NCBI RefSeq assembly: GCF_014636495.1
Contig: NZ_BMEM01000001.1
Location: 816,136-880,135 of the forward strand
Source of the DNA: Ornithinimicrobium tianjinense
GTDB lineage: Bacteria; Actinomycetota; Actinomycetes; Actinomycetales; Dermatophilaceae
Length of the DNA: 64,000 nucleotides
Direction of reading: 5' to 3'
Shown here: in pieces, positions 56,335 through 64,000 of the stretch
Layout: every line of letters begins with the position of its first letter
How positions within the stretch are numbered: the stretch's first letter is position 1
The notes under the pieces: generated by a model
What the model was told of the DNA's origin: nothing
The model's input: only the letters and a program-made list of their open reading frames with translations
Databases searched by the model: none
Program-made: the position numbers and the translations under genes

Positions 56335-56557
56335 GACCGGACAGGCGTTCCTGCCGCACCGACCGGACAGGCGTTCCTGCCGCACCAACCGGACAGGCGT
56401 TCCTGCCGCACCGACCGGACAGGCGTTCCTGCCGCACCAGCGGCAGGAACGCCTGTCCGGTTGTGTGGTGGTGGGTCTGACGCTCGCGGGTTTCCTGCCG
56501 CGTCGGCGGCAGGAACGCCTGTCCGGTCGGGGCGTGGGTCAGACGCTCGCGGTGCCG
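56335..56557. repeat. Tandem and inverted repeat array between paaE and the D-amino-acid dehydrogenase gene
   Basis: Four 26-base direct copies (56335-56360, 56361-56386, 56387-56412, 56413-56438; one substitution in copy 3) of a unit containing CCGGACAGGCGTTCCTGCCG are followed by two inverted copies at 56440-56461 and 56506-56527. A 20-base sequence after each inverted copy is also repeated and overlaps the end of the next gene. Copy 4 and the first inverted copy form a strong hairpin. It can act as a two-way terminator. Confidence 0.92.
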
Positions 56558-57873
56558 CGACGCAGGCGCGTGGGGGCCCAGGTGGGCGTGCGCAGCGGGT
56601 CGAACGGGGTCAGCGCGGTCGGCACCCGGCCCGTGGTGATCTGCTCGGCGAGCAGCTGACCGGTGGCAGGGCCGAGGGTGATGCCCCACATGCCGTGGCC
56701 GCCGGCGACGAAGACCCGCTCCGAGCTCGTCCGGCCGATGAGCGGCAGACCGTCCGCGGTGACCGGGCGGGACCCGACCCACTCGTCCTGACGGTGGTCC
56801 AGGTCCACGCCGCGGAGCAGCCTGCGCGCCGGGTCGACGAGCGCCTTGATGCGGCGGGGGTCCAGCGCCGCGTCGGGGCGGCGGAACTCCATCATCCCGG
56901 CCACCCGCAGGCGGTCCCCGAGCGGCGTCAGCGCGAGGCGCGCGACCGGGAAGTAGATCGGGCTGGCGGGCATGTGCTCGGTCTCGACGCTGAAGGAGTA
57001 GCCGCGCCCGGCCTGGACGACGTGCCGCACGCCGAACGGGGAGACCAGGTCACCCAGCCAGGCCCCGGTGGCCACGACGACTGCGTCGTAGGTCCCTCCG
57101 CCGGCACCGCTGGTCTCAACCCGCACCCCGGCGCTGCCCAGGTCGTCCAGCTGCAGCACCTCGGTGCCGGTGACGATCTCGGTGCCCTGGGCGCGGACCG
57201 CGGCGGCGAGGGACTCGACATACCTCACGGGGTTGATGTAGCGCTGCCCGTGGATGACGATCGCGGCCTGCACCGCGTCGGAGAGGGCGGGCTCGCGCCG
57301 ACGGGCCTCGTCGGCGCCGATGAGCTCGTGCTCGACCTTGCCGCCGGCGTGCTCGATGTGCGTGAACTCATCGAGCAGGACCTGCACGTCACCGGCCCGG
57401 TCGTAGGCGGCGATGAAGGGGTCCGCGTCGCGGACCGGCTCGTCGACACCGTGCGCACCGAGGTGGTCGAAGGCGGCGAGCGAGAGGTCGTTGATCGGGA
57501 TGAGGGACTGCATCGCCCGCTCCCACCGGCTGTTGGTGCTGTGGCGCACGAAGCCGGCGGCGAAGCGCACCAGGCGCGGGTCGGCGCTCGGCGGCACGTA
57601 GACGGGGGAGTTGGGCGAGACGAGCGCCTTGATGCCGTAGCGCAGCACCGCCGGCTCCGGCAGCGGCGTCGCGATCGCCGGGGTCAGCCACCCCGCGTTG
57701 CCCCACGAGGCGCCCGCAGCCACGCCCTCACGGTCGAGGACGGTGACTTCGACGCCTCGCTCGCGGAGGAACCAGGCCGTCGCCAGCCCGACCATCCCCG
57801 CACCGACCACCGCGACCCTGCGCGCACCGCCTACCACCACGACCTCCTCGTCGAACCACGTGTGCGCGGCCAT
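56539..57873 (-). CDS. FAD-dependent oxidoreductase, D-amino-acid dehydrogenase-like
   Basis: A 444-residue DAO-family flavoprotein. The N-terminal dinucleotide fold is RVAVVGAGMVGLATAWFLRE, then ASWGNAGWLTPAIATPLPEP as in DadA, and near the end SRPVTADGLPLIGRTSSERV with AGGHGMWGITLGPATGQLLA. It would oxidise a D-amino acid or a related secondary amine to an imino acid. The ATG at 57873 is chosen; frame continues upstream into a region with strong hairpin structure. Divergent from the MFS gene. Confidence 0.9.
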   Translation of the reverse strand: MAAHTWFDEEVVVVGGARRVAVVGAGMVGLATAWFLRERGVEVTVLDREGVAAGASWGNAGWLTPAIATPLPEPAVLRYGIKALVSPNSPVYVPPSADPRLVRFAAGFVRHSTNSRWERAMQSLIPINDLSLAAFDHLGAHGVDEPVRDADPFIAAYDRAGDVQVLLDEFTHIEHAGGKVEHELIGADEARRREPALSDAVQAAIVIHGQRYINPVRYVESLAAAVRAQGTEIVTGTEVLQLDDLGSAGVRVETSGAGGGTYDAVVVATGAWLGDLVSPFGVRHVVQAGRGYSFSVETEHMPASPIYFPVARLALTPLGDRLRVAGMMEFRRPDAALDPRRIKALVDPARRLLRGVDLDHRQDEWVGSRPVTADGLPLIGRTSSERVFVAGGHGMWGITLGPATGQLLAEQITTGRVPTALTPFDPLRTPTWAPTRLRRGTASV

Positions 57874-58000
57874 CGTCTCACCCGCGTGGGGCGTCACTGA
57901 GCCGGGGGCAGGGCAAGGTCCGGTATGCCGCGCGCGCCTGGCGTAGCCCCGCGATGGCTGACGGCGGAGGTGAGAGACGAGGTGGTCCGGCGGTGCGGAA

Positions 58001-58045
58001 CGGTCGTCGGCCAGGTCCGTCACGGGCGGCCCTGGCCGACGACCG
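58001..58045. other. Perfect 15-bp hairpin in the divergent 354-base intergenic region
   Basis: Arms 58001-58015 and 58031-58045 pair perfectly around a 15-base loop. The region 57874-58227 separates the divergent oxidoreductase and transporter genes. A CGGTATGCCG site is at about 57920. Short frames here look non-coding. The hairpin may belong to a long mRNA leader of the transporter or be a regulatory site; nothing else is clear. Confidence 0.5.
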
Positions 58046-58227
58046 CGCCACCCCCTCCGGGGCGGCGCCGCGGCAGCGACCCCTGCTGCGCGGCGCGCCC
58101 GTGCCGGCGGCCCCCGAGCCGCCGGTGCCAGGAACGGTGTCGCGATGACTCAGAGCCCGCGCGGGAGCCGCAGATACATCCTCATCGGAGGGCACACGGT
58201 GCTGCAGCCTCCTGCCGACGGACGGTG

Positions 58228-59487
58228 ATGTCGCAAACCCGCCAGCGAGCCGGGGCCGGCCCTCGCAGACTTCTGCCCGTGATGATCCTGCGTGAGTCCT
58301 GGCGCTCCCTGCGCTCCTTGCCCTCCGACGTCCGCCTCGTCCTGGTCGCCGCCGGCGTCAACCAGCTCGGGGCGGTCCTGGAGGGCTTCCTCCTCGTCTA
58401 CCTGGTCCACGCCGGGCTGCCGGCGCGCGACGCCGCCCTGGCGGTGGGCGGGTTCGCCGTGGGCACCCTGCTCGGGGCTCCCGTCGGAGCGGCGGCGACG
58501 TCCCGCCTCGGGCCGAGGACGGCGATGGCCGGCGCGCTGGGGACGACCGGAGTGCTCATCGCGACCGTCCCGCTGGCCGCCTCGACGGCGTCGGTGCTCC
58601 TGGTGGCCGCGCTCGCCCTGGTGGTCGGCGTGTCCACGCAGGCGTTCCGTCCCGCCTCCTCGGAGGCGCTCAGCCGCGCGGCCGACGAGGACAGCTCGGT
58701 CTTCGTCTTCTCCGCCTTCCGCGTCGCGATGAACGCCGGCGCACTGGTCGCGCCCGTGCTGGCCGCGGCGGCGATCGCCGCTGACCGGTGGGTGCTGCTC
58801 TTCGTGCTGGACGGCGTCACCTCCCTCCTCGCGGCCGGCGTCGTCGCCCGCACCTCCGCGGGCCGCAGTGCCGGCGCCGCGCCCGCCCCGGAGAGGGCGA
58901 CGGCCGGCGGCAGGTGGTCGACGCTGCTCACCCGCCGGCGCGTGCTCTACGCCGTGGCCATGCTGACCAGCGGGGTGGTCTACGCGCAGACCTTCTCCAC
59001 GCTGCCGCTGCAGCTGTCCGCGGTCGGGCACGGCCCGTCCCTGTATGCCGCGATCCTGAGCCTGGGCGCCGTCACCCTGGTCGTCCTCGAGCTCCCGGTC
59101 ACCACCGCGACGCGCAGCTGGCCGGTGCCGGCCGCCGTGCTGGTCGGCACCGTGGTCTTCGGCCTCAGCTTCGCCCTCTACGGCCTCGCTCCGCACGTCG
59201 CCGCGCTGGTGCTGCTGTCGGCCGTGCTGGCGGTCGCGGGCACCACCGTCAGCGCGCCGCGGCTCTGGTCCTTCCCGTCCGGTGAGCCCGAGGCCCTGCG
59301 ACCCGCGATGTTCGCCGTCTCGCAGGCGGCGTTCGGGGTGGGTATGGCGCTCGGGCCGGTCGTCGGGGTGAGCGCGTGGCGGGCGGTCGGCGAGGGCTGG
59401 TGGGCGGCGGTGGCCCTGGTCGGCGTGGTCTCCGCGCTTGCCGGTGCCTACGGGACCAGCGTCGCGCCGGTGCGCCAGGGGGCGTGA
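58228..59487 (+). CDS. MFS transporter
   Basis: A 419-residue major facilitator protein with about twelve membrane helices. The loop after helix 2 (TSRLGPRTAMAGAL) resembles the conserved GxxxDRxGRR motif in weakened form, and the central loop (TSAGRSAGAAPAPERATAGG) divides two halves. Relatives include drug or sugar exporters, substrate unknown. The start is uncertain: the ATG at 58228 has no clear ribosome-binding site; the ATG at 58282 (MILRESWRSLR) is as likely. Confidence 0.85.
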   Translation: MSQTRQRAGAGPRRLLPVMILRESWRSLRSLPSDVRLVLVAAGVNQLGAVLEGFLLVYLVHAGLPARDAALAVGGFAVGTLLGAPVGAAATSRLGPRTAMAGALGTTGVLIATVPLAASTASVLLVAALALVVGVSTQAFRPASSEALSRAADEDSSVFVFSAFRVAMNAGALVAPVLAAAAIAADRWVLLFVLDGVTSLLAAGVVARTSAGRSAGAAPAPERATAGGRWSTLLTRRRVLYAVAMLTSGVVYAQTFSTLPLQLSAVGHGPSLYAAILSLGAVTLVVLELPVTTATRSWPVPAAVLVGTVVFGLSFALYGLAPHVAALVLLSAVLAVAGTTVSAPRLWSFPSGEPEALRPAMFAVSQAAFGVGMALGPVVGVSAWRAVGEGWWAAVALVGVVSALAGAYGTSVAPVRQGA

Positions 59488-59497
59488 CCCGCCGCCG

Positions 59498-60121
59498 TCA
59501 GCCGCGCAGCTCGTGCCAGGCCACGCCGGCCTCGAGGAGGAGCTCGCGCAGCAGCGGCAGGCTCACCCCGACGACCGCGTGGTAGTCACCCTCGACGGAG
59601 GTGACGTAGGGCCCGCCGAGGCCGTCGACGGTGAAGGCCCCCGCCACGTGCAGCGGCTCCCCGGTCGCGACGTAGGCCGCGATCTCCTCGTCGGACAGGT
59701 CGGCGAAGTGCACCACCGTGGACGCGGTCGCGCCCAGCGTCGCACCGCTGCCGTCCTCGCGGTTGTCGACGACCCAGTGCCCGGTATGCAGCGTGCCGCT
59801 CCGCCCGCGCATGCGCAGCCAGCGCTCCGCGGCCTGGGTCGCGTCCCCAGGCTTGCCGTGGATCTGGCCGTCGAGCTCAAGCACCGAGTCGCACCCCAGG
59901 ACGAGCGCGTCGGGGTCCTCATCGCTCACCACCGCCTCGCACTTGACCCGGGCGAGGGTCAGCGCGACGTCGGCGGGGGCGAGCACGCCATACCTCTCCT
60001 GGGCCCGGGCGAGCGCGGCGTCCTCGTCGACGCCGGAGACGACGACCTCGGGCTCGACCCCGGCCGAGCGCAGGGTGGACAGGCGGGCGGGGGAGGCCGA
60101 GGCCAGCACGAAGGGGATCAC
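59498..60121 (-). CDS. maf: Maf family nucleotide pyrophosphatase
   Basis: A 207-residue Maf/HAM1-like protein: PFVLASASPARLSTLRSAGV at the start, then LGCDSVLELDGQIHGKPGDA, and VDGLGGPYVTSVEGDYHAVV. It hydrolyses non-canonical or methylated nucleoside triphosphates and is linked to septum control in some bacteria. The GTG at 60121 overlaps the GNAT stop. Last gene of a three-gene minus-strand operon; in many actinobacteria maf lies near the acyl-CoA carboxylase genes, as here. Confidence 0.94.
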   Translation of the reverse strand: MIPFVLASASPARLSTLRSAGVEPEVVVSGVDEDAALARAQERYGVLAPADVALTLARVKCEAVVSDEDPDALVLGCDSVLELDGQIHGKPGDATQAAERWLRMRGRSGTLHTGHWVVDNREDGSGATLGATASTVVHFADLSDEEIAAYVATGEPLHVAGAFTVDGLGGPYVTSVEGDYHAVVGVSLPLLRELLLEAGVAWHELRG

Positions 60122-60711
60122 GGGCGCCAGGGTATGCCGTCGCGCGCGGTGGTCGCGGCCCACTCGTCCTGGGTGAGCGCGTGGAAGAGGTGGGCGACGA
60201 GCTCGGGGTAGGCGTCGGCGTCCACGCGCGGGTGGTCGAAGTCGCGCGTCGGGTCCGGCCGCAGCCCGATCTTCTCCATGACGCGCAGCGACGCGGTGTT
60301 GCCCCTCGCGGTGAAGGAGACGATCTCGGGGAGACCGACCTGCTCGAAGCCGAACCGGAGCGCGGCGCGGGCGGCCTCCGGCGCATACCCCCGGCCCCAG
60401 GCGTGGGCGGCCAGGCGCCAGCCCACCTCCACGCCCGGACCCGAGGGGAGGAAGTCGGCGGGCCAGAGGCCGGTGTAGCCCAGGAACGTGCCGGACTCGC
60501 GGTGCTCCAGCGCCCACAGCCCCCAGCCGCGCTCGGCCCAGCAGGCGGCGATGCGGTCGACGAAGGCGTCCGAGCGCTCGCGGGTCAGCGTGCCCTGGAG
60601 GTGCCGCGTCACCAGCGGGTCGGCGTTGAGCGCCGCGAAGGGGTCGCGGTCGGCGTCCCGGAAGCCGCGGAGGAGCAGCCGCTCCGTCCGCAGCTCCGGG
60701 ACCTCGCCCAT
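60118..60711 (-). CDS. RimJ/RimL-type GNAT acetyltransferase
   Basis: A 197-residue protein beginning PELRTERLLLRGFRDADRDP, the typical RimJ-like start, with the acetyl-CoA site in WRLAAHAWGRGYAPEAARA and RVMEKIGLRPD at the end. It may acetylate a protein N-terminus or a small amine. It starts 17 bases after the DUF885 gene and overlaps maf. Confidence 0.92.
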   Translation of the reverse strand: MGEVPELRTERLLLRGFRDADRDPFAALNADPLVTRHLQGTLTRERSDAFVDRIAACWAERGWGLWALEHRESGTFLGYTGLWPADFLPSGPGVEVGWRLAAHAWGRGYAPEAARAALRFGFEQVGLPEIVSFTARGNTASLRVMEKIGLRPDPTRDFDHPRVDADAYPELVAHLFHALTQDEWAATTARDGIPWRP

Positions 60712-60728
60712 CGTGCGCAGCGCCGAGG

Positions 60729-62411
60729 TCAGAGCTCGCCCAGGACCGCGGCGCGCAGGGTGTCCAGCCCCACGCCGCCGATGTCGAGCGCCCGGCGGTG
60801 GAAGGCCTTGAGGTCGAAATCCTCGCCCTCCCGACGCCTGGCCTCGTCGCGCAGCTCGAGCCAGAGGCGCTCGCCGATCTTGTAGGCGGGCGCCTGGCCC
60901 GGCCAGCCGAGGTAGCGGTCCAGCTCGAAGCGGACGAAGCCCTCGTCCATGTTCACGTGGTTGTTGAGGAACTCCCAGGCCTTGTCGTAGGTCCACTCAC
61001 CGCCACCGACCTCCTCCGGCGCCTCGAAGCCGCAGTGGACACCGATGTCGATGACGACGCGGGCGGCGCGCAGCGACTGCCCGTCCAGCAGGCCCATCCG
61101 GTTGCCCGGGTCGTCCATGTAGCCCAGGTCCGCCATGAGCCACTCGCTGTAGAGGGCCCAGCCCTCGCCGTGGCCGGAGGTCCAGGAGGCCAGGCGACGC
61201 CACCGGTTGAGCAGCTCGGAGCGGTAGACCGTCTGCCCGATCTGCAGGTGGTGCCCGGGCACACCCTCGTGGTAGACGGTCGTCAGCTCGCGCCAGGTCG
61301 AGAACGTCGTCACGCCCTTGGGGACGGACCACCACATGCGACCCGGGCGGGAGAAGTCCTCCGAGGGGCCGGTGTAGTAGATGCCGCCGGTCTGGCTCGG
61401 CGCGATCATGCACTCGATGGTGCGGATCGGCTCCGGGATGTCGAAGTGGGTGTCGGCGAGGTTGGCGACGGCCTCGTCGGCCTTGACCTGCATCCACTCC
61501 CTGAGCGCGTCGGTGCCGTCCAGCTGGTAGGCCGGGTCCGCGTCGAGGAGGGCCACAGCCTCCTTGACGGTGGCGCCGGGCCGGATCTGCTCGGCCGTCT
61601 CCTCCATCATCCGGGTGATCCGGGCCAGCTCCTCCTGCCCCCAGCGGTAGGTCTCCTCGAGGTCGATCTCGGCGCCGAGGAAGGAGCGGGAGCGCAGGCG
61701 GTAGAGCTCCTGGCCGGCGGCGTCGGACTCCGGGGCCTGGGCGGCGAGCTCGTCGAGGAAGGTCGCCAGGGCGCCGAAGGCCGACTTGGCCGAGGTGATC
61801 GCGGCGGCCAGCAGGCCGCGGACCTCCTCGGGCTGCCCCTCGGCCTCGGTGGTCAGCGCGTCGAAACTGCTGGCCTCGTCGCCGGCCTGGTCGCGGCACT
61901 GCTCGGCGACGGCGGTCACCTGGCGACGCGGCACGACCTGGCCGCGCTCGGCGGACCAGGTGAGGGCGTCGGCATACTGCTGGAGCGCGGCGGGGACGGC
62001 GTCGAGGCGGGCGGCGATGGTGCGCCAGTGCTCCTCGGTGTCCTTGGCCATGATGTCGAAGACGTCCCGCACCGCCTGCGGCGCGGACGCGATGACGTTG
62101 AGGTCGACGGGGGCGCGGCCCTCGAGGACGAGGTCGAGCTGCTCGACCTCGAGGCCGAGGCGCTCGCGCAGCGCGGCAGCGGTCACCTTGTCGACGTCGT
62201 CGACGGCCTCGGTGCGGGCCAGCTCCTCGAGCGTGGCGGCGGCCTGGTCACGGTGGGCGCGCAGCCCCTCGATCGACAGGTCGTCCAGCTTGTCGTCCTG
62301 GCCGGGGACGCCGAGGTAGGTCGCCTCCAGCGGGCTGAGCGCCACCATGGCGTCCAGGTGGGCCTCGGCGAGGCGGTCGATGTCGGTCTGCGGGCGGCTC
62401 TGCTCGGTCAC
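60729..62411 (-). CDS. DUF885 family protein, probable metallopeptidase
   Basis: A 560-residue mostly helical protein with a zinc-peptidase-like motif HEGVPGHHLQIG and a downstream GHGEGWALYSEWL segment that can supply the third ligand. This is the DUF885 pattern, related to gluzincin peptidases, with no signal peptide. Substrate unknown. GTG start at 62411 with TAGGTT six bases before it, consistent with a leaderless transcript. First gene of the operon with the GNAT and maf. Confidence 0.9.
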   Translation of the reverse strand: MTEQSRPQTDIDRLAEAHLDAMVALSPLEATYLGVPGQDDKLDDLSIEGLRAHRDQAAATLEELARTEAVDDVDKVTAAALRERLGLEVEQLDLVLEGRAPVDLNVIASAPQAVRDVFDIMAKDTEEHWRTIAARLDAVPAALQQYADALTWSAERGQVVPRRQVTAVAEQCRDQAGDEASSFDALTTEAEGQPEEVRGLLAAAITSAKSAFGALATFLDELAAQAPESDAAGQELYRLRSRSFLGAEIDLEETYRWGQEELARITRMMEETAEQIRPGATVKEAVALLDADPAYQLDGTDALREWMQVKADEAVANLADTHFDIPEPIRTIECMIAPSQTGGIYYTGPSEDFSRPGRMWWSVPKGVTTFSTWRELTTVYHEGVPGHHLQIGQTVYRSELLNRWRRLASWTSGHGEGWALYSEWLMADLGYMDDPGNRMGLLDGQSLRAARVVIDIGVHCGFEAPEEVGGGEWTYDKAWEFLNNHVNMDEGFVRFELDRYLGWPGQAPAYKIGERLWLELRDEARRREGEDFDLKAFHRRALDIGGVGLDTLRAAVLGEL

Positions 62412-62417
62412 CGTGGC

Positions 62418-62423
62418 AACCTA
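62418..62423 (-). promoter_or_regulatory. Candidate -10 box for the DUF885-GNAT-maf operon
   Basis: TAGGTT on the minus strand ends six bases before the GTG; no ribosome-binding site in between. Confidence 0.45.
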
Positions 62424-62507
62424 CCCCGCGGTCGCGTCGAGGTCGAACGGGTATGGCGCTCCCGCGCCCGTCGCCGGGGAGCGCAGGGCCGCAGCGTCGC
62501 GGCTCTG

Positions 62508-62513
62508 TAGGGT
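62508..62513 (+). promoter_or_regulatory. Candidate -10 box for the MOSC gene
   Basis: TAGGGT ends six bases before the GTG at 62520, again without a Shine-Dalgarno sequence. Confidence 0.45.
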
Positions 62514-62519
62514 GGGTCG

Positions 62520-63179
62520 GTGACCCCGCACGTCCGCTCCGTGAACCTCGCCCGGCCCAAGCCGGAACCGGGCGGCAAGGGCTATCGGACCGGGATCGAC
62601 AAGCGGCCCGTGGGGTCGATCGAGGTGTTCGAGCCGGGACCGAGGTATGGCGACGGGCCGGGGGTCGTGGGCGACCATGTCGGGGACGTCGACCACCACG
62701 GAGGGGCGCACAAGGCGGTCTACGCCTTCGCGCGGGAGGAGCTCGACCGGTGGGAGGCCGAGCTGCAGCGCGGCCTGCCTGACGGCGGCTTCGGGGAGAA
62801 CCTCACGACCGAGGGCATCGACCTCGAGGCGTTGCTGATCAACCAGCGGCTGCGGGTGGGGGAGGAGGTCGTGCTGGAGGTCTCGGTGCCACGCACTCCC
62901 TGCGCGACGTTCGCGGGGCACATGGGTGAGAAGGGCTGGGTCCGAAGATTTGCCGAGCGAGGCCGGTGCGGGGTCTATCTCCGTGTGGCGGTGCCCGGCA
63001 CGGTGCACTCCGGGGACACCCTGGAGCTCCTCGAACCGCCCGCTCACGACGTGGACATGCTGACCGCCTTTGCGGCGGCGATGGGTGACGACGAGGCAGC
63101 CAGGCGGGTCGTCGACGCCCGCTGCCTGCCGACGATGTACCACGAGCGGCTGGTCCGCCGGCTCACCGCCCGGCCCTGA
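62520..63179 (+). CDS. MOSC domain protein (YiiM-like)
   Basis: A 219-residue MOSC-fold protein. VGDHVGDVDHHGGAHKAVYA and GGFGENLTTEGID are the YiiM signatures, and Cys in VPRTPCATFAGHM is the conserved molybdenum-cofactor ligand. It may act in molybdenum-dependent detoxification or sulfur transfer. GTG start, probably leaderless. It separates the acyl-CoA carboxylase genes from the DUF885 operon. Confidence 0.92.
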   Translation: MTPHVRSVNLARPKPEPGGKGYRTGIDKRPVGSIEVFEPGPRYGDGPGVVGDHVGDVDHHGGAHKAVYAFAREELDRWEAELQRGLPDGGFGENLTTEGIDLEALLINQRLRVGEEVVLEVSVPRTPCATFAGHMGEKGWVRRFAERGRCGVYLRVAVPGTVHSGDTLELLEPPAHDVDMLTAFAAAMGDDEAARRVVDARCLPTMYHERLVRRLTARP

Positions 63180-63223
63180 GCGGAGGGGGCGCGAGGGGCA
63201 GGCGGGGCAGAAGCGTCGCGCAC

Positions 63224-63294
63224 CGTCCCGTGAGAGACCGTCACGTGGAAGTCGGAGACGGTCCCGAGAATCGCGTGACGATCTTCACGGGACG
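63224..63294. repeat. 71-base palindromic element between convergent genes (copy 2)
   Basis: Outer 10-bp arms (CGTCCCGTGA with TCACGGGACG), an inner GTCACG/CGTGAC stem with one bulge, and a central TCGG/CCGA stem give the same layout as 22636-22705. The right half shares CGAGAATC, CGTGACGATC and GGGACG with that copy. It lies between the convergent MOSC and accE genes. Confidence 0.75.
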
Positions 63295-63342
63295 GGCTCT
63301 GGCCTGCCCGCGACCGGTGCGGAGCGCGCTCCCGGTCGGGTG

Positions 63343-63600
63343 TCAGCGGGGCAGCGCGGAGGCTCGCCAGCCGCCGGGCCCGACGGCCGGGCGGGGGCGG
63401 GCGAAGCGCGAGCGGGCGGTCCACAGGGTGCGCCGTGAGCCAGCCGAGCCGTCGCCCGCGCTGCCGGCGCTCCCGCCCGAGGCGGCGGTGAGCACCACGG
63501 TCAGGGCCGCGAGCTGCTCGGGGGTCGGGTTGCCGCGCTCGATCCGGATCACCGGCGGCTCCGGCTGCGCCACGTCGCCCGTGGTCTCCTCGGTGCTCAC
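63343..63600 (-). CDS. Acyl-CoA carboxylase epsilon subunit
   Basis: An 85-residue protein. [24 protein letters not shown] is the AccE signature, and [28 protein letters not shown]-type end matches the conserved C-terminus. The epsilon subunit tightens binding of alpha and beta subunits in actinobacterial acetyl/propionyl-CoA carboxylases. The GTG at 63600 overlaps the beta-subunit stop (GTGA). Confidence 0.92.
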   Translation of the reverse strand: MSTEETTGDVAQPEPPVIRIERGNPTPEQLAALTVVLTAASGGSAGSAGDGSAGSRRTLWTARSRFARPRPAVGPGGWRASALPR

Positions 63601-64000
63601 AGCGGGATGTTCCCGTGCTTGCGGGGAGCCCGGTTGGAGCGCTTGGACCGCAGGTGGCGCAGCGCGCGGGCGACCTCGACGCGGGTGTGCGACGGCTCGA
63701 TGACGGCGTCGACGTAGCCGCGCTCGGCGGCGATGTAGGGGTTGGCCAGGGTGTTCTCGTACTCCTGGATGCGGCGCGCGCGCTCGGCCTCCACATCACC
63801 GCCCTCCGCGGCGACGGCCGCGAGCTCGCGGCGGTAGAGGATGTTGGCCGCACCCTGGGCGCCCATCACCGCGATCTGCGCCGTGGGCCAGGCGAGGTTG
63901 ATGTCGGCCCCGAGGTGCTTGGAGCCCATGACGTCGTAGGCGCCGCCGTAGGCCTTGCGGGTGATGATCGTCACGAGCGGCACGGTGGCCTCGGCGTAGG
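63597..64000 (-). CDS. Acyl-CoA carboxylase carboxyltransferase (beta) subunit, partial
   Basis: The C-terminal 134 residues of a beta subunit; the gene continues past the right edge. [40 protein letters not shown] and the end [15 protein letters not shown] are characteristic of AccD/PccB. It transfers carboxyl from biotin to acetyl- or propionyl-CoA for fatty-acid synthesis. Upstream of accE in the same operon. Confidence 0.95.
   Translation of the reverse strand, partial: YAEATVPLVTIITRKAYGGAYDVMGSKHLGADINLAWPTAQIAVMGAQGAANILYRRELAAVAAEGGDVEAERARRIQEYENTLANPYIAAERGYVDAVIEPSHTRVEVARALRHLRSKRSNRAPRKHGNIPL

Noticed and set aside
56335-56438. Tandem repeats that resemble a CRISPR array
   Set aside because: Units are head to tail with no spacers and are followed by inverted copies; no cas genes nearby.
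57954-58148. A 64-codon frame in the divergent intergenic region
   Set aside because: Pro/Arg/Ala-rich, spans the 15-bp hairpin, no ribosome-binding site.

Overview
The window is 64 kb of very GC-rich, gene-dense chromosomal DNA. Coding positions 3 are nearly all G/C, GTG starts are common, and four-base ATGA/GTGA overlaps join many genes. Gene content and order (tig-clpP1-clpP2-clpX-valS; ileS with a T-box, folC, a DUF4233 gene, ndk; mreBCD-PBP2; rpsO-pnp; paaABCDE; an acyl-CoA carboxylase with an epsilon subunit) point to an actinomycete, probably a member of Micrococcales close to Intrasporangiaceae/Ornithinimicrobiaceae (inference). I see no insertion sequence, integrase, prophage or CRISPR array.

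Layout. 1-4.7 kb: two tRNA genes, trigger factor, an EamA-type transporter and the two ClpP subunits. 4.7-10.4 kb: clpX, then an opposing MoxR/DUF58/DUF4129 membrane cluster. 10.4-22.5 kb: valS, a small secreted protein, an alanine/sodium symporter, a GlcD-like flavoprotein, and ileS (behind a T-box leader) overlapping folC. 22.7-27.7 kb: DUF305/DUF3105 pair, DUF4233 protein, uppP, a membrane-bound LuxR regulator with a small membrane partner, and ndk. 27.9-35.9 kb: the most interesting region. A cytoplasmic subtilisin, an ECF-like sigma factor, a small protein and a TPR-CHAT protease are tightly packed. They are followed by a peptide made of 14 DGGA units, coupled to a JmjC/cupin oxygenase gene, and then a sucrase/ferredoxin-like protein. 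35.9-43.2 kb: mreB, mreC, mreD, a class B PBP and PEP carboxylase. 43.2-49.2 kb: an AbiEi-DUF559 protein, a Nei-type glycosylase, a PIG-L deacetylase, rpsO and pnp. 49.3-52.4 kb: a 46-residue gene with a repeated operator, a DUF418-like membrane protein, azlCD and a GNAT. 52.5-56.3 kb: the phenylacetyl-CoA epoxidase operon. 56.3-64 kb: a tandem/inverted repeat array, a D-amino-acid dehydrogenase-like enzyme, an MFS transporter, the maf-GNAT-DUF885 operon, a MOSC protein and the end of an acyl-CoA carboxylase operon.

How the genes work together: the first half is mainly housekeeping for protein quality control (trigger factor, ClpP1P2, ClpX), tRNA charging, folate and nucleotide metabolism and lipid-carrier recycling. 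The mre-PBP2 block serves wall growth. The paa genes open the aromatic ring of phenylacetyl-CoA. The protease-sigma-CHAT set looks like a proteolytic signalling or conflict module. The DGGA peptide with its oxygenase looks like a peptide-modification system. Both readings are inferences. Across the window the heptamer GGCATAC/GTATGCC recurs about 43 times in all frames and both orientations, well above chance, and two related palindromes of about 70 bp sit between convergent genes.
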